From Paraconiothyrium sp. Pb-2020 (taxonomy: Eukaryota > Ascomycota > Dothideomycetes > Pleosporales > Didymosphaeriaceae), in the NCBI GenBank assembly GCA_022419385.1, contig JAJUBI010000005.1:806001-870000 (forward strand): 64,000 nucleotides of DNA, in the 5' to 3' direction. Positions 34,681-45,092 of this stretch are shown piece by piece. The translations under genes and the position numbers were made by a program. How positions within the stretch are numbered: the stretch's first letter is position 1; each line of letters opens with the position of its first letter. A model generated the notes under the pieces. The model was not told where the DNA came from and searched no databases. It saw only the letters and a program-made list of their open reading frames with translations.

Positions 34681-36675
34681 ATGTTCTGTGACACGTGTCT
34701 GAGAATATTCGCTGAACGACATCTTTGGGGCCGTTTCATCCAAGGCCCCCACCATCCCAACCTCGCCAGCCTAGAATCTGCGCCTGAAGAATGTCGCATT
34801 TGCCACGCTATATGGCTCGAATGTGTTGTTGGATTTGGAAAAGAAGATTGGTCGGGTGCGCAGTTCTGCACAGATTACATAGTCATACACGAAAGTGAGT
34901 GTATCGAGGATGCTGTCAAGCACGGACTCAAGCTGGAGCTGCGGATCAAGATCACGAGGACGATGGGCAACGATGACATAGAAAGAGACATGCTATTCGA
35001 TCTGCTGCCATGTATGTAAGTCTCAGAAATAAAGGGCCTGCATGAGACAGCACTTATATACGCAGACGATCCGATCAAACATGTTGCGTCTGATACCTCG
35101 GGACTCGTTACTTCAGGATCGTGGTTGCTGACGTGGTACCGGGAATGCCTGCAACACCACAAAGATTGTCGTCCCATCCTCGATAGCTCTTATAGGCCTT
35201 CCCGACTGCTCGATATTGGACAAGCCCCTTCAGAACCGGTCAAGCTAGTGGCTTTCGATGCCGAAGACTTGGAGGCTTCTAGTCCGGCATATGCCACCTT
35301 GAGTCACTGCTGGGGGTCATCGCAACCGCTGCGGCTACTCACAACAAACATCGAACAGTTGAAGCAAGGTATTCCCCGTGATACCATCCCCCGCATGTTC
35401 TCAGAGGCTATCGAGGTGTGCTGGCATCTGGGGCTTCGGTATCTATGGATCGATTCTCTATGCATTCTTCAAGATTCATTAGAAGATTGGGTACGAGAAT
35501 CGCAGCTCATGGGAATGATCTACGCTAGGGCTATGATCAATATCGGAGCGACAGGGTCGACGAATTGTCATGATAACCTTTTCAACACCGCGCAAGAGGC
35601 CCCTTCTGTGGGGTTGGTTGCCTGGGAAGCAGTCTCTGACATCAAGTATATAGTAGTCGAGAACGATATCGAATGGTCCAAAAGCTTTATGGATCAGCCA
35701 TTACTCCGACGAGCTTGGGTCATGCAAGAGCGACTGCTCGCAACACGAATGATTCACTTCGCAAAGTCGCAGCTTGTTTGGGAGTGCCGAACCACGGCAG
35801 CCACTGAGGCATACCCCGTTCGTGTACCGGAAGCTCTATGGCCTTTTCACGATCGACGTAATCGCTTCTGGGGCGCAGACTTCACTGAGGATGACGGCGC
35901 CTGGTCGGTGCTGATTGGTGAATACAGCAAGTGTGAACTCACGTTCAGCAAAGACAAGTTGGTCGCGCTGTCTGGTCTCGTTTCAGCGCTAGAAGCCACC
36001 GGGCGTACTCGCGGTCGTTATTGGGCTGGGATGTGGGAGGCTGATCTGCCATATTGTCTTCTCTGGACTAGAGGGGCCGTTGACCCGAGCCAACGTGTAG
36101 TATCTCGTCCCTCTGCCTATCGAGCTCCATCGTGGTCTTGGGCTTCTTTGAATCACCCCATATGGACAACATGGGCGTCAGGCTCAGCAGAGTCACCACT
36201 TGTCTCTCATTGGGACGTCAAAGAGGAGAGAGGCCCCAGCTCGTCTGCATCATTGCTCTTACACTGCCCTGTTTCTATACATTTGAAAGGCCCACTTGTC
36301 AAAGTACAAGTCCAGGTTAAAGGACCTCGCATAGAGGCGATCGGCCGGGGCATTGAGAGGGTCCAAGGAATCTCGTATAGCATTGCACGAATCGGCAATG
36401 AGGGGTCGACGGTCGATTTCTGGGACGACGCTTGGAACGATGTCGTATTTGACGACTTCGATGGGACAAATCTGAACAAGAAGATTTGGGGTGCCCCAAT
36501 ATACGAATGTGAAGAGTGGATATCCGGGGCGGATGAGAACTCTCGGCTCCTTGGTTTGCTGCTGGAACATGTCGACCACAAAACATTTCGCCGAGTCGGA
36601 GCATTTTCAATCGGACATCTTCCTGACCAGCAAGCCTTGAAGCAGCGTCCGCCTTTGGAATATACGATCATTTAG
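34681..36675 (+). CDS. HET-domain protein (long subtype)
   Basis: Two exons, 34681-35011 and 35066-36675, give 646 residues. The N-terminus is Cys-rich (MFCDTCLRIF ... CRICHAIW), as in many fungal HET proteins. The HET domain spans about 180-340: AYATLSHCWGSSQPL, LRYLWIDSLCILQDS, and RAWVMQERLLATRMIHF. The downstream block SKDKLVALSGLVSAL and APSWSWASLNHP is typical of this subtype. The 54-bp intron uses GTATGT; splicing after T at 35011 gives LLPYDPIKH and avoids a stop. HET proteins drive programmed death after fusion of unlike hyphae. No recognisable NTPase or repeat domain follows, so it may act alone or with an unlinked partner. Confidence 0.92.
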
Positions 36676-36774
36676 GCCTCACGGCATTGTACGAAGATAC
36701 ATGCAACATATATCTTCACAGAGACCTGTCCAGAGTAGGAGCAGGGTACATAAGCCTCCCCATTACTACAGCCC

Positions 36775-36984
36775 CTAATTCGAAGTATAAGCTTCATCGC
36801 TAACGTTCAAACCCCGTCGTACACAATCGGGGCACCAACCATCCCACCTACGCGTCCGTTTAAATACTGCATTCTCGCACCAACGCGGGCTTGGACGCAT
36901 TTGCATGCAGTCGTAACATTTGTGATTCTCGATGTTGCGCCTGTGGTTGCACTGCGTATAGATTCCGTAGTTTACTCGGCACAT
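36775..36984 (-). CDS. Small Cys-rich, zinc-ribbon-like protein
   Basis: A 69-residue single-exon frame starting MCRVNYGIYTQCNHRR. Cysteines at about 2, 12, 23, 26, 36, 51 and 54 and a His at 14 are arranged as C..C-x-H..CxxC..C..CxxC, which suits one or two zinc sites. It lacks a signal peptide, so it is intracellular. Trp-Cys pairs (RWCEN, GWCPDC) resemble a family of tiny fungal proteins I have seen annotated only as hypothetical. No function can be assigned. It lies about 100 bp past the stop of the HET gene, on the opposite strand. Confidence 0.6.
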   Translation of the reverse strand: MCRVNYGIYTQCNHRRNIENHKCYDCMQMRPSPRWCENAVFKRTRRWDGWCPDCVRRGLNVSDEAYTSN

Positions 36985-37788
36985 GATGCTCGTGTAGGAA
37001 AATGTTGCGTAAGTTTTAAGAGGTAGTATGACGACACTGGTATCTGTTTATAACTGTCGATGCACATTGTAGATATCAAGTATTTCTCAGGGGTTTTGGT
37101 TTACTTTAAATCTTGTCCACACACTCCCGCCGTGAATCATGCCACGTACAGCGAGGACATTGACGTGGGATGCAACTTCAGAGTTGTGAATATGTGAGAC
37201 AGGGTGCTTTCACGAGGTCAAGATGTGCTTCTATCTCCTAGAGCGATGTTGTAGCCTCGTGGCAAATTACATGTCTTCCATTGTCGCAAAGCCAGGGGGG
37301 AATTACAAGGTGATTATGCCTAAAGACCTATTTCGTACATGAGTACAAAAGCCTTACATTCGTACGTGCATGCAGTGCGTTGTATTCAATTCGAGGTGTT
37401 GACGTGCGCTGAAACTTGCTATGATGGATGCCACATCATTGACTTCGACTCTTTACGTGAGCTCTTCTCGTAGTACGATAGATTCATATTATCCACCTCG
37501 TGTACTGGATTTCGACAGTTAGTCAAGATTGCCAACTCCAGCCACGAAGGGCAACCTTCCACCAATAAATTACGTTCACTTCCTTGCCAATAATCGAAGG
37601 CGTGCTCAGTAAAGACTTGCGAACCTGAAAACATGAGGATAGTCATGATATACCACAGGGGAGACATCATAGTAGCCATAGTAGCGATAGTGTGAGATTG
37701 AAAGGACAGTTCGTGATTCATTGCATATCTATCATGTCTATCATAACCCTGAAACGCCTGCCCTGTTTCCTGTGTTGAGTGTATACAT
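36985..37788. other. Intergenic region
   Basis: About 800 bp with no supported gene. A minus-strand frame from 38096 reads through to 37419 but is a shadow of the thaumatin-like gene extended by chance. Confidence 0.5.
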
Positions 37789-38337
37789 CTAAGCCTTGCA
37801 AAGCTCGATGCTGATGCCAACATCGCTGACGGAATAACCCTGGAAAGTTCCGCATCCAGCGTTGGGCTGCTCGGTGGCAGCAGTGGCAGTCGGGTCGCAG
37901 TAGCCCTGGGTGCAGCACTCGGCTCCGCCGGTGCAAGAGTAGGTAGGGCAGCTGCCGATGGCGCCCATGGACCAGCCAGAGCCAGCGCACTGGCTGAAGT
38001 CGTCGGAGCCGGAGACGCAGTCGATGAAGGACATGTCGTACCAGATGTTGCCGTCGACGACGCCGTATTCGAATTGCATGGGCTTGGAGCTGCCATCCTG
38101 GTAGACCTTCAGGGCGGTGTTGCCGGCCGAGCCGCAGTCGGAGATGGAGTCGGTCCAAGTGGAGCCGGCAGGGATGGTGCCGCTGTTGTCGGAGGTACCG
38201 CAAGGGCACATGTTGTCGTAGGTGACATCGTAGTCGCAGTTGTTCTTGAGAGTCACCTTACCACCAGACCTTGTGGTGAAGGGAGCGGCAAGCGCAAGGG
38301 CAGGCAGAAGGAGGGTGATGAAGCTAGTGGAGACCAT
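37789..38337 (-). CDS. Secreted thaumatin-like (CalA-type) protein
   Basis: Single exon, 182 residues, starting at 38337 with signal peptide MVSTSFITLLLPALALAAPF. The mature part begins GGKVTLKNNCDYDVTYD and contains about 14 cysteines, GTIPAGSTWTDSIS, QFEYGVVDGNIWYDMSFIDC and a C-terminal CTQGYCDPTATAATEQPNAGC. The NNC...V...G(S/T) and IWYD(L/M)S(F)I pattern is that of small fungal thaumatin-like/CalA wall proteins. Such proteins are secreted wall or adhesion factors, and some bind glucans or host surfaces. The role here is inferred. The upstream 120 bp, open in frame to 38460, is hydrophilic and judged non-coding. Confidence 0.85.
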   Translation of the reverse strand: MVSTSFITLLLPALALAAPFTTRSGGKVTLKNNCDYDVTYDNMCPCGTSDNSGTIPAGSTWTDSISDCGSAGNTALKVYQDGSSKPMQFEYGVVDGNIWYDMSFIDCVSGSDDFSQCAGSGWSMGAIGSCPTYSCTGGAECCTQGYCDPTATAATEQPNAGCGTFQGYSVSDVGISIELCKA

Positions 38338-41300
38338 TTTGAATGATTGGCTACTGGATCGGAGATCGAGTGATGTAAAAGGTACGTCGAAGTGACTGTG
38401 GTAAAGCTGTCGAAGCTGTGATTGGACTGATAGCCAAGGAGCGTGTGCCTGACGACGCAAAGGAAGGACTGAACCGGAGTTCGAAAGAGTGTAAAGACTG
38501 ATGATCGACGGATGCCCACCCCAACAGGTCGATGCACGTCTACTTATACCTCGAAGACATGTCTACGGCAGACAGCCATAGCGCAGGGTGGAGCAACGGC
38601 CCGTCAGTGATTTGCGCTCTCGAACATGTTAGTCAGTTTCGAAAAGTGGTCCTCGACGCTCGCGTGCCATCCAAGGGAAACGGGAACAGACATCCCCACA
38701 AGTAAAGGCAGACTAGAGAAACAAGTTTGCAATGTGGAAATTACGATGTGCAGTAGTGTGAGGCAAACGTGGTTGACAGGCTAGGATGACGGGCCGGCCA
38801 GTCTGAGGAAAGGCCAGGCACTACCAGTGGCGTAGGGTTTCTGCGGGCGCGTCCTCAGACAGAACTACCGGGGAAGGACGGCACCATGGCGACGGCGCCT
38901 TATCGGTACCGTTGCTATCGATACGGAATAATGGTGCCGTTGGGTGTACCTCGAGTCGTGAGCTGGTCTCCTGTGGTTCTGTGATGGTGGGAGGACCACT
39001 GCTCATCCACGGGGTAATCGTCGCGAGCAGAACGGTGGAAGACGTGTCAGACACCGAGCAGGTCTGCTCTCTGGCGAGGCGTGCGCTGAGAGCTGATTAT
39101 GTGACGCGTCATCTCGACGCTCCACGTCATGACCTGGGGCGCCTCAGCGACAGCAAAAGAAAGGTGCTTCTTCACCGCAAGAACAAGATGGGCGGCAAGG
39201 CAGCGGCAGAGCAGTAGGCGCCCGATGCATAGAACCTGGCGCAGCTCATGATGTCAGGTTCGAAATTTGCATCTACTATGTATCGACGAATCGCAGTGGT
39301 TGACTTGATGTAGGCGCTCGACTGTTGGAGAAGCGGATTCAGCGCCGAACAAGAGCTAACGGCCGGCTGTCCAATAAGCGAAGCCGCAACGTCCCGCGTT
39401 CCCACGGGAGATCGACAGGGACGTGCAGCAATCGTTGCAACGCATCAGACAAAGCCGGTGCGATGGGAGGCTGAGCGTTGAAGACAAAGCGCGCCTCTGA
39501 AGTCCGCGACGACGGTCGAAGGGAGGCGAGGATCGAAGAGACTATGCGCGCGTTTGCGCACAGTGCGTCCGTGGGGCAGGTCAGATGTCGCAAACTGTGG
39601 TGCGCCGGTCCTGAAAACTCTTGCGTGGGTGTGGGGCGGTGCCCGGTAGGAAGGCCAGGCGGGACATGTGCAAATGGGGTAAGTGCTCCTTGTCCGCATC
39701 CAAGCAGAACCACGGCACAGTCAATGTTCTCACGTACATAGTACAGGAAATACCTCGGCGTAGGATGACTCTCTTGCTGTCGCGTGGCATGCCATAGCCG
39801 TGGTTCGCGGGCCGCCGTGCTCGCCGCACAATACCGTGGTCGAGGGCCAGGCCCTGAAGACCCTGCCGAAGAATTCCCTCCAACAATTTCTACCATATGA
39901 GAAGGCTTTCGAGCACCAGCGAATAACACTCAGCAAAGAAGGCTTGTCCACGCATGCTTTGCCACGTGTGCTAGGGAGTTCCCGCGTGGAATCGGCCCCT
40001 ATGGTGTCCTGTTTCACGTCCTGTACCGTACCGTAGGTGTGCGCGTCGACGGAAGCCTTAGACAGGACTCCAAACATGGCGAGCTTTTGCATGGTCTAGC
40101 GTCCCTTGCAAGAACTTCGAATGTCCCCGCACAAAGTCTTGATACCAAGTCCAAAGCTTATGCTGAGATGATAATCAGCAATGGATTATCGCGCATTTTC
40201 AACATCAAGACCAAGACGACATGTCCCAACATACTTGCTTCGATATCTCCACTGCAGCAGGTTCACCGAACTGGCAAGATCAATATGGATGGCCTTTTAA
40301 ATTACTAGGACCGCAGGCTGGTTGCACAACAGAAAGTGCCCAGGTGGCCCCAATGTATAGCAGTGTTCCGAAAGCTCGGGTGCGATCCTGCATCGGCTAT
40401 CTTAAAAACCCCCTGAACTATGCACTGCACGAGGTAGATCGCATAGTACCTATAATAGAGTGATCCATACTCCTGCCGCACGTCTCGAGAGAGGAGTTCT
40501 CATGTGAGCAGCGGGCAGTCTCCTTGACCTCGAATTGTGTGAGCCGTGTCCAAATGACAACCGTAGACTTTCCAAACTAGCCAAGAACACCCCAGAGTCA
40601 ACATAGCTACTGTGATCAACGGCGAACCTGTCATGCAAACACCTCATCCCTGTGAGCAGCTCACAACGCTGACAGCTGGACACTAAACCCACAGACTGCC
40701 CAAAAGTCTCGTGTATCCGGTTGACAATAATTAAAACCCCACAGCCGACGTGGTGTAAGTGAACTAGACCTGTCGTGAAACGAACGAACGCGGAATGAGA
40801 AAGCTTGCGTCTTGCTAACACCGGACCGGCCCTAGCTACGGCTACGTTACAGCTTCTCCGCACCCGGCAAGCTTCCCCCTAGGTTTATTGATATGCGTTC
40901 TCGATGGCGCGAAGTGGGCCATGGCTTCAACGTCGACGGAAAAGCTAGAAGCTTATCGATATAATCGTCGCGGTCGTGTCGATCGTGGTAATAGTTGCAA
41001 GCAAAGTTTTGCTTGCGCCGCAGAGTTAGATCTATGAGATAATTAGTGCGGGGTTAGGACTGGGAGCATGCGTAGTACTTGACGTAGGATATGACTTGAT
41101 CGGCTCAGGATATATATATCGTAGGCGGGTCATCGGGGGTGTCTGACGGTGGCAGTGATCGAAACTGCTGGAACTAAGGCAGAGAGACTGTCACCAGAGA
41201 AGTGGTCAGGAGATGGCCCTCATAGAGTATAGGAGATCGGTCCTGACTCCTATGTGTAGCTGTTGACTTGTTTATAATTCGATTGTCTATAATGTCGCAT

Positions 41301-41550
41301 ACTCGTTGATGCGAAGGCTCCACACCTGCGAGCCAGCGCATCGCGTAAAGGTATTTCTTGTGATTCTATCCGCCCAAACATATGCATATCCAAAGCATAA
41401 TGGCTGCCACCTGACTCTGAGTATGTGAATCCAAGCGCGCCTGAGCGCCATGGTCGCCAAAGACCATGACCACTTCCCCAACAAGCATCATCTAATACCC
41501 TCCAGCTCTGCCCGGTCTATTCGCGACTTCTCGAATGTTAGTCGCCCGCA
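38338..41550. other. 3.2-kb gene-poor stretch
   Basis: The longest gap in the window. Both strands carry open frames (a 196-codon minus frame at 39339-39929, a 77-codon Ser/Thr/Pro-rich minus frame at 38821-39054, a 101-codon plus frame at 38912-39217), but none shows domains, signal peptides or consistent splice junctions. I found no transposon terminal repeats, tRNA or rRNA. It could hold lineage-specific or decayed genes. Confidence 0.45.
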
Positions 41551-42145
41551 TCACAAGAACACCCCGGCTGCGACTGCAGCCATCGCGCCCATCCCAGCGG
41601 CACCCAGCCCCGCTCTCGGTGTGGGCTTGGCCGCACCTGGACTGCCTGTGCCCGACGCGCCCGCGGCCCCGCTTGTTGTATCGTCGCCTATCACGCTCCG
41701 TATGATACTGAACTGATCCGACACCTGCTCTTCCTTGAATTGCTTAACGCCCGTTGGCAGCGCATCATACCAATCAGGCTTGCTGTAGAAGGTGGTTGCA
41801 GCGTCGTCGTTCGTAACATCCGCCGGGATGCTGTAGTTGGAGTGGGCGGAGGCAAACGAGCGGACTTCGGAGGCGGCGGAGGATACCGAGGACTCGTAGG
41901 TGCTACCGCGGGCCTTGGTGTAGGCGTCCCAACCCAGTTTCGCGTTGAGAAAGACGGATGTTGTCCATTGACCGCCCTACGCAAACATTAGACATCGCAA
42001 AGAATAGAAAGTGTTCATAGGGCGAGCGTACAGCGGTGGTGGGAATCGCGCTTGTGGGTATAGGCGGCTCGGTGTAGACCATAAAGTCTGCGTTGACCAT
42101 TCCAGCGCCCAGCGCCACCACCCCAAATATCGTCTTCATGTACAT
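41551..42145 (-). CDS. Secreted Ala/Ser-rich protein, candidate GPI anchor
   Basis: Two exons, 42145-42032 and 41976-41551, give 179 residues (177 from the second Met at 42139). The short intron (GTACGC...GCGTAG) joins PTTA|GGQWTTSVFLNAKLG in phase. The signal peptide is KTIFGVVALGAGMVNA. The middle is a helical-looking globular part with EVRSFASAHSNYSIPADV and FYSKPDWYDALPTGVKQFKE. A Gly/Ser/Ala linker leads into a hydrophobic C-terminus (GMGAMAAVAAGVFL), which looks like a GPI-anchor signal. I recognise no family by name. The gene is easy to miss because exon 2 has no early ATG and the antisense strand is also open. Confidence 0.75.
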
Positions 42146-43056
42146 GCCCAGGTGTTGGGGCCGTCGAACGATGAACTTGAATTAGACCGAAGTGGCAGAT
42201 GCTACAAACGAATGCACCAAAGTGATTTAAAGCGAGTGTATGAAGTCAGTAGAAGGCGTTGTGTTGTGGCGTGCCTTCGTTGATGAAAGAACGAGGCAGG
42301 AGCCTCGAAATGTTGGCGTCATCGGGGCCTTCGGATGGTACAGAGATCTGATACGGGTTCGCGTCTCACCCTTTCGTCTGCCGCTGATCTCGGCTCCATA
42401 TTTCTGTTTCTTAAGCCCTTTCGCGAGGGTTGGCAGAGGCGCAGCAGCGACGCGGTACCCAAGACGCGCAAGCCGACATCTGAATGGTGCCCTTATCGAT
42501 AGTATTGCCCTTGCATCTCAACGTTCCACCCAGAGGTTCAAAAACCATCTTCGGCAATGCACCACGATGTAGCAGTTGTTACATAAGAACTAAACAGCAA
42601 CCGTATAGATTAGCTGAAATTATCATACGGTAGCGAGTCTTTCTTCAAGGTTGGACGGCTGAAAGAGCCAAATCTTTCTATTGATAGATCACATCTAGTA
42701 GCTGTTGACTTGTACTCGGTGCAATCGGTGCACTACGCGGAATGAACACAGCCTTTGCTACATCGAGCATTCTGCTATGAGAGCGTACGTCTGTGCCGTC
42801 CTAGACCTATGTATGCCCTCTCCTTCTGTCGATGTCCTCAGGAACAAGCCCCTAGGCCCAACAACCAACACTCAGCTTCCTTCCGACCGTAACCACCTTC
42901 ACCTCTTACTTCCAGTGCATTGGGTTCCCAGTCAACAGTTCACGGCTCTCACCGTCTCTGACTTCTTCGCCTTCACCTGCCTTCCGCCGTTTGCGCCTGA
43001 AGGCTGCCGCGTCACGTGACCACTAGCGCCTTGGCACCTGCCTGAGCTTCCAGGGC
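42146..43056. other. Intergenic region
   Basis: 911 bp with short plus-strand frames only. Nothing supported before the U1 snRNA promoter. Confidence 0.5.
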
Positions 43057-43064
43057 TATATAAA
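43057..43064 (+). promoter_or_regulatory. TATA box of the U1 snRNA gene
   Basis: TATATAAA lies 35 bp before the U1 5' end (T57 to A92), the expected spacing for a TATA-directed start at 43092. Confidence 0.8.
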
Positions 43065-43091
43065 CCCGGCGCCGCTCCTATTTGGAGAGTC

Positions 43092-43240
43092 ATACTTACC
43101 TTGATTTCCTCCGGGCAGCTCAAGAACAGCCTGGAGGGGCCCAGATCAGCGGCATTGCACAGCGCTGGACTGGTCTGGGTCTAAGGAGTGCCTCTGGTGC
43201 TTCTTTAAGTCACAATTTTTGCTGGTCGCCGTCCCAGCGA
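43092..43240 (+). ncRNA. U1 spliceosomal snRNA
   Basis: The RNA starts with ATACTTACC, the conserved 5' end that pairs with 5' splice sites. Stem-loop I (CCTCC/GGAGG, inner GGC/GCC) has a loop with CTCAAGAAC, matching the U1-70K site AUCANGAAG. Stem-loop II (CCCAGA/TCTGGG) carries ATTGCAC, the core of the U1A-type site. Stem-loop III is AAGGAG/CTTCTT. The Sm site AATTTTTG is at 43214-43221, and the 3' hairpin GCTGG/CCAGC follows at once at 43221-43238. Every U1 landmark is present in order, and a TATA box stands at -35. The exact 3' end is approximate. Confidence 0.93.
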
Positions 43241-43720
43241 GGAATTTTCATTGATGTTGCTGCCGTCGGCAACGCATTGAGGAAGAAGCCCGTTTGTCAC
43301 AGCCGTGCAGGCCAGCGACGCTGCAATACATACTAGCACCAGGCATGTACAGGAACTATACATGTATTCGAATGGAGGCAGCACGTCCGCAACCGCCATC
43401 CACACTTGCCTTCGCCGTACGGCTCGGAGTGTGCCCAACTAACAGTCGCGAAAGCTACATAGCATACGGCACGCCCGCGGTTTCGGGTGACACCTGATTG
43501 GGAAGGAGCTGGCTTGAGAAGTTCATCTCTATTTACTCTACTACCTAACATGCTGCGTCCAACACGTGTGTAGCTTTGCGCATTGTCTTCCTTTCCCCAT
43601 GCTGCATCCGTCCTCGTACACTCTGTTTGGTCGATCTTCGACGAGCTGCGAAGACGAGGCCACATTATGCCAGAATTCCGCCATCTTTCCGTTCCCACTC
43701 AGCAGGAGAGCATACCATCA
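43241..43720. other. Intergenic region
   Basis: Between U1 and the 3' end of the LysM gene. Plus-strand frames here lie antisense to the LysM gene and are not supported. Confidence 0.5.
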
Positions 43721-44422
43721 TCAAGAGATAACAGTTACGTTCCCTGTCAAGTTTACGCAATTCATCGGCATCGAGATAACAGGGCCCTCGTTCGGATCCG
43801 CTTCATGACTGTAGTTGTACGTCGGATTGAACGCCATGATCTGCCCAACAGTCGTGTTGAATTCTTCTGCCAAGTCCACATACGTACCGTACGTAAACTT
43901 ATACGGCTGTACGACACACTGACTTGGGCTGCACTGCGGGATCTTGAGCTGTGCATCTGCCTCAAGGACACTATCCTCAGATGCAGACGCGTTTCCCATC
44001 GTAGTGATGGAATCAAGACTAACGCGGAATTTGGCTGCGATCTTTGCGCGGGTGTCGTTGAACCGGGTGTTGTAGGTATGCAAACCGCCAGGCACACACG
44101 TAGCGGTGTAGTTGGTGTTTGGAATGATACATGTTGAGTCGTCTGAGTCGCAAGTCTCCGCTGGGATAATGAGGGTTTCTCCCGCGACCATGAGAGTTGC
44201 GTCGCTCATGCGGTTGGCGCGAGCTATATCGCAGACACCACGGCCGGTTTGCGAGGCGATGGTAAATATAGTATCAGTCGAAGTAACCGGCCATGAGCCA
44301 ATTGTGGTATTGAGTGTACTATTGTCGCAGGTCGATTGAGCCAGGACTGCGTCAGCAGAGATCAGGAAAAGAAGCAATGACGACAAGCTTGCAAAAAGAG
44401 CCATGACTTTCGTAACCCGCAA
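43721..44422 (-). CDS. Secreted protein with three LysM-like modules
   Basis: Single exon, 233 residues. The signal peptide is in MRVTKVMALFASLSSLLLFL...ADAVLA. LysM-like modules follow: about 45-92 (DTIFTIASQTGRGVCDIARA ... LIIPA), about 112-165 (HTYNTRFNDTRAKIAAKF ... LKIPQC) and about 172-225 (YKFTYGTYVDLAEEFNTTVG ... VISMPMNC). Cysteines near each boundary and about ten N-glycosylation sequons mark an extracellular protein with no catalytic domain. LysM binds chitin; in fungi, catalytic-domain-free LysM proteins shield hyphae or sequester chitin fragments. The present modules are divergent, and the role is inferred from architecture. Confidence 0.85.
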   Translation of the reverse strand: MRVTKVMALFASLSSLLLFLISADAVLAQSTCDNSTLNTTIGSWPVTSTDTIFTIASQTGRGVCDIARANRMSDATLMVAGETLIIPAETCDSDDSTCIIPNTNYTATCVPGGLHTYNTRFNDTRAKIAAKFRVSLDSITTMGNASASEDSVLEADAQLKIPQCSPSQCVVQPYKFTYGTYVDLAEEFNTTVGQIMAFNPTYNYSHEADPNEGPVISMPMNCVNLTGNVTVIS

Positions 44423-45092
44423 ATGTAGTGACTAGTAGGTTAGGAGAATGAATTGTATTGGGGTAATCTAGGCCACGGCGTGAGTTTGTGGGCCTCTTGC
44501 TCTACTAAAATAGTCGGCCACTACCTGTGGTACGTATTCGTAATATCGAATGTGACCGACACCTCTCATTAGTTCAGCTGAGCTTTGTTTCCCAAGTTGA
44601 ACTTGTTCTCAGAACCAGAATAGATCTTCAGGAACGCGTACTCTTTCATTTAGACGACTACGTATTCAGCTGCCTACTTCGGCGATCGTACATCGCAAAT
44701 AGTGGTTTTCCACGGGCCCCTTGCATGATTTTAAGAGTTGAGGTTGGGTGTTTGCAAACGTTGTGGAGATCCTGCATTTGCGCTAGCCTTTCGTACAACA
44801 GCACTGTCTATAACTTCTCAAATTTATTAGTGCTAGCCCTCGCCGTTGTACAATGCACCACCAACCAATGTCACGTACAAATTATGGACGTCATACTTCC
44901 GCGTAAGAAATGGCCTGTGCTGGAAGGCAGTGAACTTCCTGTTCTGCGAATCAGGTCAACCGGAGGCGCATAGGCGGAATTTTGGAAAATGGTACCTACT
45001 ATATATGTGAAGTTTCTTGGTCCTTGAAACAAATTTACTGCCGGTCAAGCCTTCACCTTTTTTTTCACTCATCAATTGTGTTGGTACAAGAC
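44423..45092. promoter_or_regulatory. Divergent promoter, LysM gene / carboxylesterase
   Basis: 670 bp between two secreted-protein genes transcribed apart. CTATATATG at 44999-45007, about 86 bp before the carboxylesterase ATG, is a plausible TATA element. A 148-codon frame at 44527-44973 has no features. Confidence 0.55.

Noticed and set aside
37419..38209. Minus-strand frames of 163-225 codons overlapping the thaumatin-like gene
   Set aside because: Shadow frames with Ala/Ser/Thr or Arg/Leu-rich text; the annotated frame has the signal peptide and ordered cysteines.
39339..39929. 196-codon minus-strand ORF in the gene-poor stretch
   Set aside because: No domain, signal peptide or splice support; composition looks random and other frames are also open.
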